DNA of 64,000 nt from Verrucomicrobiota bacterium (GTDB taxonomy: Bacteria; Verrucomicrobiota; Verrucomicrobiia; Limisphaerales; UBA1319): contig JAKLFB010000008.1 in the NCBI GenBank assembly GCA_022711435.1, positions 1 through 64,000 on the forward strand, given 5' to 3'. The notes under the pieces are model-generated. The model made no database searches. It saw only the letters and a list, made by a program, of their open reading frames with translations, and had not been told where the DNA came from. The translations under genes and the position numbers were made by a program. Of this stretch, positions 1 through 10,006 are shown in pieces; the stretch's first letter is position 1, and each line of letters starts with the position of its first letter.

Positions 1-1
1 A

Positions 2-118
2 GGCCAGTTCTGGAGTCAGCGCGGTGACGAAGCCCTGCTGTGTCTCGAAACCTTCTGGCGCAACGGCCGCTGGCACCTCCTGTTCCCTCACACCGCCTTC
101 AACCCTGCAAGAAACTGA
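2..118 (+). CDS. C-terminal tail of a probable transposase (partial)
   Basis: The window opens inside a reading frame that runs to a TGA at 116-118 and encodes 38 residues (GQFWSQRGDEALLCLETFWR, then NGRWHLLFPHT). The pattern FW, a short gap, then EALL with an aromatic/Arg-rich end resembles the C-terminus of ISKra4-like DDE transposases, which typically end in a KGTxxFW...EAxLxLR segment. Only this tail is visible, so family assignment is tentative and I cannot tell whether the upstream part is intact. No inverted repeat was recognised in the 124 bp before the next gene. It could also be the end of an unrelated protein. Confidence 0.35.
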   Translation, partial: GQFWSQRGDEALLCLETFWRNGRWHLLFPHTAFNPARN

Positions 119-242
119 GATGCGCCCGGCCGCCGGCGGGGGAAGGGCGCCGGGGATTGGCTCGGCACGGAGAGGCGGGGGTTGCGCTCCGGCAGGGCGG
201 TCTGCTAAACATCGGATGCATCGATCGCGAAAGGAACGCGTC

Positions 243-1061
243 ATGAAACGAATCTGGATCCTGTGGGCGGTGCTGTGGATGGCCGCGGCGGCGGGCGGCG
301 CCGCCGAATCGGTGCTGCTGGTCGCGGACGAGATTCCCGCCATGGAAATCCTGGCGCGCCATCTGAAGCAGGCGGGCTACGAGGCGCGGGTGGTGACGCA
401 GGCGGGCATGCCGGCACGGCTGGACGGCCACGCCGCCGTCGGCGTCTACATCCATCGGCAGCTGAGCGAGCCGGTCGAGAAAGCCCTCATCGAGTACACC
501 CGGGGCGGCGGCCGGCTCCTGGTGCTGCACCACTCGATCAGCTCGGGCAAGCGGAAGAACCGGTGGTGGTTCGAGTTTCTGGGGGTGGAGCTGCCTGCGG
601 GCCCGGTCGACCAGGGCGGCTACCAGTGGACCGAGGGCGTCGAGATGCGCATCGTCAACCTGGCCCCGGGCCATTGCGTGACCAGCCGGGGCATCGAGTA
701 TCCCGAGCGGATCCTATGGCCCGCGGACGATTCGGCGCCGGCGCCAGCCACCCTGAGAGATGCGTTTCATCTCGAGGACACGGAGGTCTATCTGAATCAC
801 CGGCACACAGGGCCGCGCACGGTGCTGCTCGGGCTCGAGTATCGGGACGCCAAGAGCGGCCAGGTCTATCGCCAGGCCACCGCCGGATGGTGCCGGCCGG
901 CCGGGGCGGGGTGGATCTATTATTTCATGCCCGGGCATTCCGCCGCCGAGTTCGAGGGCGGCGTCTATCCCCGACTGCTGGTGAACGCGCTGTCGTGCCC
1001 GCCGGGGGCGGGCGCCGGCCAGCCAGGAAGCGGCGCCCTGGCGGCAGACGCGAAGCCTTGA
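243..1061 (+). CDS. Secreted ThuA-like (GATase1-fold) protein
   Basis: A 272-residue protein starting at ATG 243. The frame is open further upstream, but a signal peptide begins here (MKRIWILWAVLWMAAAAGGA). After cleavage it shows the ThuA-like layout. An alpha/beta start (SVLLVADEIPAMEILARHLK) leads to a glycine-rich turn and GGGRLLVLHH around residues 90-100. The C-terminal block GWIYYFMPGHSAAEFEGG and a short helix match the family's GRVFYxxLGH...RLLxNAI ending. ThuA-like proteins are common in Verrucomicrobia and Planctomycetes beside Gfo/Idh/MocA oxidoreductases and are thought to act in sugar metabolism; the reaction is not established. It lies upstream of glnS with a 112-bp gap and need not be cotranscribed. 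Confidence 0.75.
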   Translation: MKRIWILWAVLWMAAAAGGAAESVLLVADEIPAMEILARHLKQAGYEARVVTQAGMPARLDGHAAVGVYIHRQLSEPVEKALIEYTRGGGRLLVLHHSISSGKRKNRWWFEFLGVELPAGPVDQGGYQWTEGVEMRIVNLAPGHCVTSRGIEYPERILWPADDSAPAPATLRDAFHLEDTEVYLNHRHTGPRTVLLGLEYRDAKSGQVYRQATAGWCRPAGAGWIYYFMPGHSAAEFEGGVYPRLLVNALSCPPGAGAGQPGSGALAADAKP

Positions 1062-1173
1062 GACCCGCCACAGCCAAGAGCCAGGGGATCGGTCCCGCCG
1101 CCGCGCAGGCGCAGCCCTGCGGCCGGGCGTTGCGGTTGGATGCCCCTGCGTATAGGATGGCACAGCAAAAAGT

Positions 1174-2919
<1,746 letters not shown>

Positions 2920-2976
2920 GCCGCGTGCCCCCACGCGGCGCTTGGTGGCCGATTTTACAGGGTTGTTGTTGTGTGC

Positions 2977-3004
2977 TTGCTTCGAGAGAAATCCGGGCTA
3001 GTAT
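2977..3004 (+). promoter_or_regulatory. Candidate sigma70-type promoter for the 3083 oxidoreductase
   Basis: TTGCTT at 2977-2982 and TAGTAT at 2999-3004 are separated by 16 bp, in the 163-bp gap after glnS and about 80 bp before the ATG at 3083. Only the hexamer match and position support it. Confidence 0.3.
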
Positions 3005-3082
3005 CCGCCGCGTATGACCAACGCAGATCCTGTCCGTCCAACGGCCAGAGCAAACCTCCAGCGCGATTCGAGAATCTCCACC

Positions 3083-4369
3083 ATGAAGACCACGCGACGC
3101 AGTTTTCTGAAGCGAACCCTTGGGGCCGGAGCGGCCCTGGCGATGCCCGGCTTCGCTCCGGGCGCCCTCTGGGGCCAGAATGCGCCCAGCAATCGCATCA
3201 CGATTGGATTGATCGGCATGGGCCTCCAGATGGGTGGGCACCGGGGCGGCATGACGGGACGCCAGGATGTCCAGGTCCTGGCCGTGTGCGATGTGCACCG
3301 CGGCCGGCTCCAAGCCGCCAAGGCCGCTGTCGAGTCCGCCTACAGCCAGCGGACGGCGAGCGGATCCTACAAAGGCTGCGCCGCCTATCATGAATACGAG
3401 CGGGTGATGGAACGGGGCGACATTGATGCCGTCATGATCTGCACGCCGGACCACTGGCACGCCCCCATCTCGGTCGCCGCCATGCGCAGCGGCAAGGACG
3501 TGTTTGTCCAGAAGCCGATGACCCTGACCATTCGCGAGGGTCGGATCATGAGCGACGTGGCGCGGCAGCGGGGGGCCATCCTGCAGGTGGGCTCCCAGCA
3601 GCGGTCCGAGCGCGCCTTCCGGCGTGCGTGCGAGATGGTCCGAAACGGATGGATCGGCAAGGTCAAGACCATCTATGCCAGCCTGGGCGAGTTCCCGCCT
3701 CCCCGCACGCTGCCGGAGCAGCCGATCCCGGAGGGCTTCGACTACGACCGCTGGCTTGGGCCCACGCCGTGGTATCCGTACCATCCCGATCGGGTCAAAG
3801 GCGATTATGGCGGCGGCTGGCGCTGCTTTTGGGACTATGGATCCCGGAAGAACGGGGACTGGGGCGCGCACCATTTCGACATCATCCAGTGGGCGCTGGG
3901 CCAGGACGATTCCGGCCCAGTCGAGTTCATCCCCAAAGGCTACGAAGGCGCCGAATTCCAAACGCATGTCTATGGCGACGGCGTCCGAGTCCTGCGCAAT
4001 CATCCGGACATGAAGGGGCATATGATCCGGTTCATCGGCGAAAAGGGCGAGGTGCTGGTGAGCCGGGGAGACCGGCTGGACACCGTCCCGGCCGGGCTGA
4101 AGGACCAGCCGCCCGGCCCTGCGGACGTTCGCCTTTACGAATCGCGCAACCACGACGACAATTGGATCCAGTCCATCCGCAGCCGGCGCCCGCCGATTTG
4201 CCCGGCTGAGATCGGCCACCGGACGGCCACCATCTGCCACTTGAGCGGGATCGCCGAGCGCCTCAAACGCCCCCTGAGATGGGATCCGGCCCAAGAGCAG
4301 ATCGTTGGCGATCCCGAGGCCAGCCGCTGGCTGGATCGGCCCCGCCGCGCCCCCTACGTCTATATCTGA
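3083..4369 (+). CDS. Tat-exported Gfo/Idh/MocA family oxidoreductase
   Basis: A 428-residue NAD(P)-dependent oxidoreductase, probably acting on a sugar or cyclitol in the cell envelope. ATG 3083 was chosen because a twin-arginine signal starts there (MKTTRRSFLKRTLGAGAALA); the longer frame from 3014 adds only an unlikely leader. The Rossmann motif is IGLIGMGLQMGG at about 42-53, and the C-terminal substrate domain contains WGAHHFDIIQWALG. The family's EKP catalytic-loop motif reads QKP here (Gln143-Lys144), so the lysine is kept and the preceding acid is lost. Bound cofactor during Tat export is known for glucose-fructose oxidoreductase. The HEAT-protein gene starts 10 bp after the stop codon, so the two are probably cotranscribed. 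Substrate is unknown. Confidence 0.88.
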   Translation: MKTTRRSFLKRTLGAGAALAMPGFAPGALWGQNAPSNRITIGLIGMGLQMGGHRGGMTGRQDVQVLAVCDVHRGRLQAAKAAVESAYSQRTASGSYKGCAAYHEYERVMERGDIDAVMICTPDHWHAPISVAAMRSGKDVFVQKPMTLTIREGRIMSDVARQRGAILQVGSQQRSERAFRRACEMVRNGWIGKVKTIYASLGEFPPPRTLPEQPIPEGFDYDRWLGPTPWYPYHPDRVKGDYGGGWRCFWDYGSRKNGDWGAHHFDIIQWALGQDDSGPVEFIPKGYEGAEFQTHVYGDGVRVLRNHPDMKGHMIRFIGEKGEVLVSRGDRLDTVPAGLKDQPPGPADVRLYESRNHDDNWIQSIRSRRPPICPAEIGHRTATICHLSGIAERLKRPLRWDPAQEQIVGDPEASRWLDRPRRAPYVYI

Positions 4370-4379
4370 TCCCTGGACG

Positions 4380-6431
4380 ATGACCATGAAACCCACGCGT
4401 CTTTTCAACCCCGATCCACTTGCTCGATCCATGAAAGCTTTCTTGACCATGTTCGTCCTGGGCAGCCTGGCCTTCTCGGCGGCGGGAGCCGACGATGCCG
4501 CCGCCGTGCGCGGCCTCATTCCCCGCCTGGCCGATCCGGACGTGTCCGCCCGCTATGCCGCCCAGATGGAGCTGCAGGACCTGGCCTCGCAATCGTCCCA
4601 GCCGGGCCAGGCGGCGCGGCGCGAGGCTCTGGGCCGGGTCCTGGCCGCCCAGGCCGCCGATCCCGCCACGCCGCAACCGGCCCGGGTCTGGATGGTCCGG
4701 CAGCTCGAGTACATGGGCGGCGCCGAAGCGGTGCCGTCCCTCGCCTCGCTGCTGGCCGGAGACGAGCCGGAGCTGCGCGACTGCGCCCGGCGCGCGCTCG
4801 AGAAGAATCCCGCCCCGGAGGCGTCGGCCAGCCTTCGCCGCGCGCTCGAGAAGGCTGGAGAAGCCCGCGAGCAGATCGGCCTGATTCATTCCCTGGGACA
4901 ACGGGCGGACGCGGAGTCGGCGGCCCTGATCGTCCGCCATCTGGACCGCGAGGCAACCGCGGCGGCCGCGGCCATGGCACTGGGGCGCATCGCCACTCCG
5001 GCCGCCGCCGCCGCGCTCGCGCCGCTGCTCGGACGCAATCCGGCGGCGGGCGAGGGTTTGATGGAAGCCGCCAGCCGCATGAGCGCGCGGGGCGACATCG
5101 CGGCGGCACAGGACCTCTATCGGCGGCTATGGGCCGCCGAGAATCCCGTGGCGCTGCGGGCTGCCGCGCTATCGGGTATGGAAACGGCCGCGCCCGCCGT
5201 GCTGCGGCCGATGCTGCGGGAGGCGCTCAACAGCAATGAGCCCCGGCTCCAGCAGGTGGCGATCCGGATCGCAGGCGGCGCCGGCGCCCGGTTCGGCCGG
5301 ATGCTTCTCAACCGGTATGCGGCGCTGCCCGCGCCGGCCAGGGCCCAGGTCCTGAGCGTGCTGGACTCCTCGGCCGAGACACGGATCATCGAGGCGGTCC
5401 AGGAGCCGGAGCCGGACGTGCGCCGGGCCGCGATCGAGGCCTTGGGGCGGGTTGGCGGCTCGGCGGGAGTGCCGGCGCTGCTGAACATCGCGGGCGCTGA
5501 TGGGCCGGACAAGAATGCCGCCGTTCTTGCGCTCGCCCGCATTTCCGGCGAGGGCGCTGCGGCGGAGATCCGCAAGGCCGCCGGCGCCGGCCCGGCAAAC
5601 CTCCGCGTGGCAGCGCTGAACGCCCTGGCCGATCGCGGCCAGGCTGCCGCTATCCCGACCCTCCTCGAGGCCGTGGCTGAGCCCGATGCGGCTGTGCAGA
5701 AGGCGGCTTGGGCTGCTTTGGGCAAGCTCGGCGCCGAGCGGGAGATCGAGTCAGTGGGCGGCCTGGTGGCGCGGGACAAGTCGTCCGAAGCCAGCGCCGC
5801 CATCGAGGCGATCGCGGCCCGGGTGGCCGACAAGAAAGCAGCCGCCCGGAAATTGCTGGCCCTGGCTGGCGGGCGCGAGGCCGAGCTGGCGTCCATGGCT
5901 GGCGCCCTGAGCGTCCTGGGCGCCGAAGCCGGCTTGGCCGCGCTCGATCGGCTGGCAGCCAGCGGCGGGGCCGGCAGCCAGGAACGCGCGCTGGTTGCTC
6001 TCGGCCGGTGGCCCACGCTCGATGCCGTCCAGCCGTTGCTGGCGATCGCCCGGCGGGCAGATGCACCCGAGCGGGCACAGTCCCTCGCCATCGAGGGCGT
6101 GGCTCGGCTGGTCGAATCTTCGGGTCGATCCCCGCTGGATGCGCGCGTCGAGGCGGCCCTGGCGGCGCTGGCGGCGGCCAAACAGGACACCGGCAAGAAG
6201 GCGGTTCTGGCCGCCCTGGCCACGGTGCCGCATCCGGAGTCGGCGCGCGTGATCCAGTCGATGCTGGGCGACCCGAAGTTCCGGAGCGAGGCAGCCCAGG
6301 CCGGGATCGAGCTGGCTGAGCTGCTCGTGAGCACCCACCGCGATCTGGCGCATGAGCTGGCCCGGGCCATTCAGCAGGCCGGCATCTCGACCATGCTTGG
6401 CCGCCGGGCCGGCGCGGTTTTGCGGCGTTGA
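4380..6431 (+). CDS. Secreted HEAT-repeat protein
   Basis: A 683-residue alanine-rich protein made almost entirely of helical HEAT/PBS-lyase-type repeats (recurring units such as DVRRAAIEALGRVGG and AAVQKAAWAALGKLG). Such solenoids usually bind proteins and have no catalytic residues. A Sec signal is visible as MKAFLTMFVLGSLAFSAAGA. ATG 4380 lies 10 bp after the previous stop and gives a 17-residue charged n-region; ATG 4431 would give a more conventional signal peptide and is a serious alternative. It sits between the exported oxidoreductase and the GH29 fusion. A specific role cannot be named. Confidence 0.75.
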   Translation: MTMKPTRLFNPDPLARSMKAFLTMFVLGSLAFSAAGADDAAAVRGLIPRLADPDVSARYAAQMELQDLASQSSQPGQAARREALGRVLAAQAADPATPQPARVWMVRQLEYMGGAEAVPSLASLLAGDEPELRDCARRALEKNPAPEASASLRRALEKAGEAREQIGLIHSLGQRADAESAALIVRHLDREATAAAAAMALGRIATPAAAAALAPLLGRNPAAGEGLMEAASRMSARGDIAAAQDLYRRLWAAENPVALRAAALSGMETAAPAVLRPMLREALNSNEPRLQQVAIRIAGGAGARFGRMLLNRYAALPAPARAQVLSVLDSSAETRIIEAVQEPEPDVRRAAIEALGRVGGSAGVPALLNIAGADGPDKNAAVLALARISGEGAAAEIRKAAGAGPANLRVAALNALADRGQAAAIPTLLEAVAEPDAAVQKAAWAALGKLGAEREIESVGGLVARDKSSEASAAIEAIAARVADKKAAARKLLALAGGREAELASMAGALSVLGAEAGLAALDRLAASGGAGSQERALVALGRWPTLDAVQPLLAIARRADAPERAQSLAIEGVARLVESSGRSPLDARVEAALAALAAAKQDTGKKAVLAALATVPHPESARVIQSMLGDPKFRSEAAQAGIELAELLVSTHRDLAHELARAIQQAGISTMLGRRAGAVLRR

Positions 6432-6452
6432 CCATTCGACAGCACCCGACCC

Positions 6453-8582
6453 ATGAAAACCAACCTCTCGAATTGGCATCGGCTCCTGGCCGTCCTCGTG
6501 GCGTGTGCCGGCTGTCATGCGGCAGCCGTGTTCGGCGCGGCGGACCAGCCCGAGCAGCGGATCCACCCGGGCGTTTTTGAGCCTTCCTGGGAATCGCTCG
6601 AGAAGAACTACCAGGTCCCGGAATGGTATCGGGACGCCAAGTTCGGCATCTGGGCCCATTGGGGTCCGCAGTGCCAGCCCGAGCAGGGCGACTGGTACGC
6701 GCGCAACATGTATATCGAAGGCAGCCCGCAATACCAGCACCACCTCCAGACCCGCGGGCACCCCTCCAAGACCGGGTTCAAGGACATCATCCACGACTGG
6801 AAGGCCGAGCGGTTCGATCCGGACAAGCTCATGGCGCTCTACCATAGGGCGGGAGCGAGGTACTTCGTCATGATGGCCAACCATCACTGCAACTTCGATA
6901 ACTTCGATTCCCGCTACCAGCCCTGGAACTCGGTGAACCTGGGCCCGAAAAAGGACTTGGTGGGCCTGTGGGCCAAGGCGGCGCGCCAGGCCGGCCTGCG
7001 GTTCGGAGTCACCGTCCACTCCGCCCGCGCCTGGACGTGGTATGAAGTTGCGCAGGGGGCAGACAAGCGCGGGCCGCTCGAGGGCGTTCCGTACGACGGT
7101 AAGCTCACCAAGGCCGACGGCAAAGGCCAATGGTGGGACGGATACGACCCGCAGGATCTCTACGCCCAGAATCATCCCGTGGGCGCCAGGCCCGATTCGG
7201 CCTACATCCGCAAGTTCTTCCTCCGCACGAAAGACCTCATCGACCAGCACAAGCCGGACCTGCTGTATTTCGACGACAGCGTGCTGCCGCTGCAGAACGC
7301 CGAGAACGTGGGCCTGCGCCTGGCGGCTCACTTTTACAACGCCAACGCCAGCTGGCACGCCGGGCGCAACGAGGCCATCCTGACCACCAAGCGGCTCGAA
7401 GGAGCCCAGCGCCGCGCCCTGGTCTGGGACATCGAGCGGGGCGCCAGCAGCCAGCTCGAGCCGTTCCCCTGGCAGACCGACACCTGCATCGGCACATGGC
7501 ACTACAACCGGCCCCTCTTCGAGCGCCATGGCTACAAGAGCGCCGCCACGGTCATCACCATGCTCATCGACATCGTCAGCAAGAACGGCAACCTCCTCCT
7601 GAGCGTCCCCCTGCGCGGCGACGGCACCCTCGACGAGGACGAGATCCAGCTGCTCGAATCCCTGGGACGATGGATGGCCATCAACGGCGAGGGCATCTTT
7701 GGCACGCGGCCTTGGAAGGTCTTCGGCGAAGGCGGCCCCCTTGCCGAAGCCAGCGCCAGCTTCAACGAGCGAACCCGCCGCCCCCCCACCGCCGACGATA
7801 TCCGATACACCGTCCGGGGCGACACGCTGTATGCATTCTGTCTCGGCCTGCCAGCCCGCGATGTCCGCATGCCCTCCCTGGGCAGCGGCAGGGACGGTTC
7901 CGGCCGGATCGAATCGGTCCAGCTGCTCGGCAGCACCCAGACGGTCGAATGGAAGCAGGAGTCCGACGCCCTCGTCATCCAGCGCCCGGAGCAGATCCCG
8001 TGCGAACACGCCATCGCCTTCAAGATCGCCCTGGCGCCCTTCCGGGCCGAGGACCGCGAGCCCGCCCGCAATCCGGACGTCGTCTATGTCCCCACGCCGC
8101 AGGAGGTCGTCGACAAGATGCTCGAGCTGGCGGAGATCAAGCCGGGGGACGTGGTGTATGACCTCGGCTGCGGGGACGGCCGGATCGTGGTGACCGCCGC
8201 CAAGAGATACGGCGTCAAGGCCTACGGGTTCGACATCAACCCCGAGCGCATCCAGGAATCGCTGGCCAACGTCAAGGCCAATGGCGTCGAGCACCTGGTC
8301 ACCATCCGCGAGGCGGACATCTTCACCCTGGACCTGCGCGAGGCCAACGTCGTGACCCTCTACCTGCTGCCCGAGCTCAATGTCCGGCTGATGCCGCAGC
8401 TGGCCCAGCTCAAGCCCGGGTCCCGGATCGTTTCCCACGACTTCGACATGCGCGGCGCCAAGCCCCGCCAGGTCCATCACCTCAACCTCGAAGGCGACGA
8501 TCCCGATGACAGCGGCTACTACGAGGGCGAGCACACCATCTATCAATGGATCGTGCCCTGGGAGAAGGAAAACGGCCGATAA
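6453..8582 (+). CDS. GH29 alpha-L-fucosidase fused to a SAM-dependent methyltransferase
   Basis: A 709-residue two-domain protein. The N-terminus has a hydrophobic signal with a lipobox-like LVAC (Cys18), so it is probably exported. Residues about 35-540 match GH29 alpha-L-fucosidase: AKFGIWAHWGP near the start, then HHCNFDNFDSRYQPWNS, and KPDLLYFDDS with Asp274/Asp275 at the position of the family nucleophile. From about 541 (NPDVVYVPTPQEVVDKML) the sequence changes to a class I methyltransferase with the SAM-binding loop DLGCGDG at 570-576 and an acidic DINPERIQ after strand 2. There is no stop, frameshift or second signal peptide between the parts. In relatives known to me this methyltransferase is a separate exported protein, so the fusion is unusual. 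Hydrolase assignment is firm; the methyl acceptor is unknown. Confidence 0.85.
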   Translation: MKTNLSNWHRLLAVLVACAGCHAAAVFGAADQPEQRIHPGVFEPSWESLEKNYQVPEWYRDAKFGIWAHWGPQCQPEQGDWYARNMYIEGSPQYQHHLQTRGHPSKTGFKDIIHDWKAERFDPDKLMALYHRAGARYFVMMANHHCNFDNFDSRYQPWNSVNLGPKKDLVGLWAKAARQAGLRFGVTVHSARAWTWYEVAQGADKRGPLEGVPYDGKLTKADGKGQWWDGYDPQDLYAQNHPVGARPDSAYIRKFFLRTKDLIDQHKPDLLYFDDSVLPLQNAENVGLRLAAHFYNANASWHAGRNEAILTTKRLEGAQRRALVWDIERGASSQLEPFPWQTDTCIGTWHYNRPLFERHGYKSAATVITMLIDIVSKNGNLLLSVPLRGDGTLDEDEIQLLESLGRWMAINGEGIFGTRPWKVFGEGGPLAEASASFNERTRRPPTADDIRYTVRGDTLYAFCLGLPARDVRMPSLGSGRDGSGRIESVQLLGSTQTVEWKQESDALVIQRPEQIPCEHAIAFKIALAPFRAEDREPARNPDVVYVPTPQEVVDKMLELAEIKPGDVVYDLGCGDGRIVVTAAKRYGVKAYGFDINPERIQESLANVKANGVEHLVTIREADIFTLDLREANVVTLYLLPELNVRLMPQLAQLKPGSRIVSHDFDMRGAKPRQVHHLNLEGDDPDDSGYYEGEHTIYQWIVPWEKENGR

Positions 8583-8609
8583 ACGCCGTTCCTGAGCGTT
8601 GTCGGGTTT

Positions 8610-8680
8610 GGTGTCCCGGCTTCAGCCGGTCCCTGCAGCTTTCGGCCCGGCGCGCAGCGGAGCGCGCGCCCTACCTGGCA
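8610..8680. repeat. Short GC-rich double-hairpin repeat
   Basis: Two hairpins lie in the 111 bp between the fucosidase stop and the large palindromic element. One is CCGGC/GCCGG at 8616-8629 with loop TTCA. The other is GGCGCGC at 8649-8655 paired with GCGCGCC at 8664-8670. The form resembles short intergenic palindromes scattered in Verrucomicrobia and Planctomycetes, but only this one clear copy was found here. No T-tract follows, so it is not a standard terminator. Confidence 0.35.
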
Positions 8681-8693
8681 AACCGAAAGGTAA

Positions 8694-8965
8694 GGGTCTG
8701 TGCAAAAATTAATTCCGATTTTGCTCGAGGGGATTGGGCGGGCTGGCAAGTCGCGACGAGTGAGCATACCCGCGCGGTCTGTGAGCGAGGAGCAACACAG
8801 CCAGGCCGCCCAAGGCCCCCAGCCCGCAGGGGCGGGGCGGCGCCGGGCCATTTGCTTCGTTGCTCGGTCGGTCGAGTATCGCTGGGGATACACTCCCTCC
8901 CTTGCGCCTCGCATCTGGCCCGGCGGCGCTCCCGCCAAAATCGGAAGTAATTTTTGCACAGACCC
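8694..8965 (+). repeat. Palindromic TIR element, copy 1 (MITE-like, 272 bp)
   Basis: Both ends carry 30-bp inverted repeats beginning GGGTCTGTGCAAAAATTA (8694-8723 and, inverted, 8936-8965), with one mismatch. The interior folds back on itself with partial complementarity, including GAGCAAC on the left and GTTGCTC on the right. Flanking trinucleotides are TAA (8691-8693) and CAA (8966-8968). A copy in opposite orientation lies at 55881-56152, with about 9 differences in 272 bp by eye; a diverged relative lies at 17132-17404. One frame is open across the element, but most differences between copies change the amino acid, so it is probably non-coding. It sits between two convergent genes, ending 8 bp from the fmdB-like stop. 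Confidence 0.85.
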
Positions 8966-8973
8966 CAAGGCGG

Positions 8974-9219
8974 TCACTGCCGCTCGTACTCGCCTTTGCT
9001 GACCCGCTTGAGCACGGTGAAGCCGGCCTGTTTGGCATCCGAGATCGACAGCGGCTTGAGCTTCGTGGGCGTGTTGAAGCTCGAGATGATCTTACGCACG
9101 GGCTTCTTGCAGGCGGGGCAGCGGGTCAGCTCGGGCGCGTCCACGGGGCGGCGCAGCGTGAACTTGCCGCCGCAGATCGCACAGTCCCCATCGCACACTT
9201 CGTATTCGTACAGAGGCAT
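8974..9219 (-). CDS. FmdB-family zinc-ribbon protein
   Basis: An 81-residue protein beginning MPLYEYEV, the usual FmdB start (MPxYEYxC). Two CxxC knuckles (Cys13/Cys16 and Cys34/Cys37) can hold a zinc ion. The start at 9219 was chosen over a longer open frame because the family begins exactly here. FmdB proteins are described as putative regulators, named from a gene beside formamidase; their molecular function is poorly known. It follows the 9231-9680 gene on the same strand by 11 bp and is probably cotranscribed. The large palindromic element lies 8 bp downstream of its stop codon. Confidence 0.8.
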   Translation of the reverse strand: MPLYEYEVCDGDCAICGGKFTLRRPVDAPELTRCPACKKPVRKIISSFNTPTKLKPLSISDAKQAGFTVLKRVSKGEYERQ

Positions 9220-9230
9220 GGCGTCGTCGA

Positions 9231-9680
9231 TCAGCGTGAGCGCGGTCCGGGATAGAAGAACGAGCGGGCCAGGTTCTGGTTCCGGATGGCCGGCGTCCGC
9301 ACCGTGACATTCGCCAATCCGCCGCCGGGGATCACAGGCGCCGCGATCACGCGGGGAATACCCCAGGCCGGCATGCCGCCGCCGCCGTTCCATCCCGGTC
9401 CGCCGCCGACAGGCATCCCTTGTCCGACGCCGGATACGCCCTGGACGAACTGAGCGGGTTGCGCGCGGCGGACATTCCCTGTGGCCGGGCCGATGCGGGC
9501 CGGTGGAGCCGGGTGTGCGGCGGGCTGCGGGGCAGTCCCCCGGATGCCTGGCGGTGACGGCGGTCGAGCTGCCTGCGGGAGATCCACGGCGGGCGCCGAG
9601 ACGGGCGCTGCCAGCGTCCAGGCGAGAGCTCCGCTTGCCACGGCAGCTGCGGCTCGATTACGGATGGCAATCATGCGCAT
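9231..9680 (-). CDS. Secreted Pro/Gly-rich hypothetical protein
   Basis: A 149-residue protein of unknown function. From the chosen start (MRMIAIRNRAAAAVASGALA) it has a Sec signal peptide with a likely cut near residue 30. The mature part is low-complexity, rich in proline, glycine and alanine (for example GGGPGWNGGGGMPAWG), without cysteines or recognisable motifs; it is probably disordered and envelope-associated. The frame also allows a start at 9704. It lies 11 bp upstream of the FmdB-like gene. The absence of a known domain leaves moderate doubt, but the signal peptide and the tight spacing support a real gene. Confidence 0.55.
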   Translation of the reverse strand: MRMIAIRNRAAAAVASGALAWTLAAPVSAPAVDLPQAARPPSPPGIRGTAPQPAAHPAPPARIGPATGNVRRAQPAQFVQGVSGVGQGMPVGGGPGWNGGGGMPAWGIPRVIAAPVIPGGGLANVTVRTPAIRNQNLARSFFYPGPRSR

Positions 9681-9759
9681 GTTCGACGTGCCCCGTGCGA
9701 TCAATCATGAAAAAAAGTAGCTCCGCGCCCGCGGTCTGTCCAGCTTCCGGGATCGGTTC

Positions 9760-9789
9760 TTGACCAGCCCCTTTCACAGTGCAAATTAT
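9760..9789 (+). promoter_or_regulatory. Candidate promoter in the 9681-10006 divergent gap
   Basis: TTGACC at 9760-9765 and AATTAT at 9784-9789 have an 18-bp spacer, about 220 bp before ATG 10007. This 326-bp divergent gap holds no recognisable gene, RNA or terminator. The reading frame entering 10007 is open from 9779 but lacks a sensible start upstream. Confidence 0.25.
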
Positions 9790-10006
9790 CGCGTCCTTTA
9801 CATGGTGGCGGATCGGGCGGTCTTTGTGCTGCATGTGCGACATGGCTGGCGCCAGCGATTCGGCGAGGCTGAGCTTCGAGGAGAATAGGACCCTTGCAGC
9901 AGTCCGTTCTGGATGGGGGCAGGGCGGGCTGTGCGATGTGCTGCGGCCGCGTGCGGACAGATCCTTTTGCCTTGCTTCCCCCATCATTCGGATTCAGCAT
10001 CGAGGT

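Noticed and set aside
5751..8546. A 931-residue open frame on the minus strand opposite the HEAT and fucosidase genes
   Set aside because: It lies opposite two well-supported genes. Its composition is low in recognisable motifs, with no domain, start context or signal; long antisense frames are expected in this GC-rich DNA. Similar frames opposite glnS (925-2625) and the helicase (39559-41592) were rejected for the same reason.
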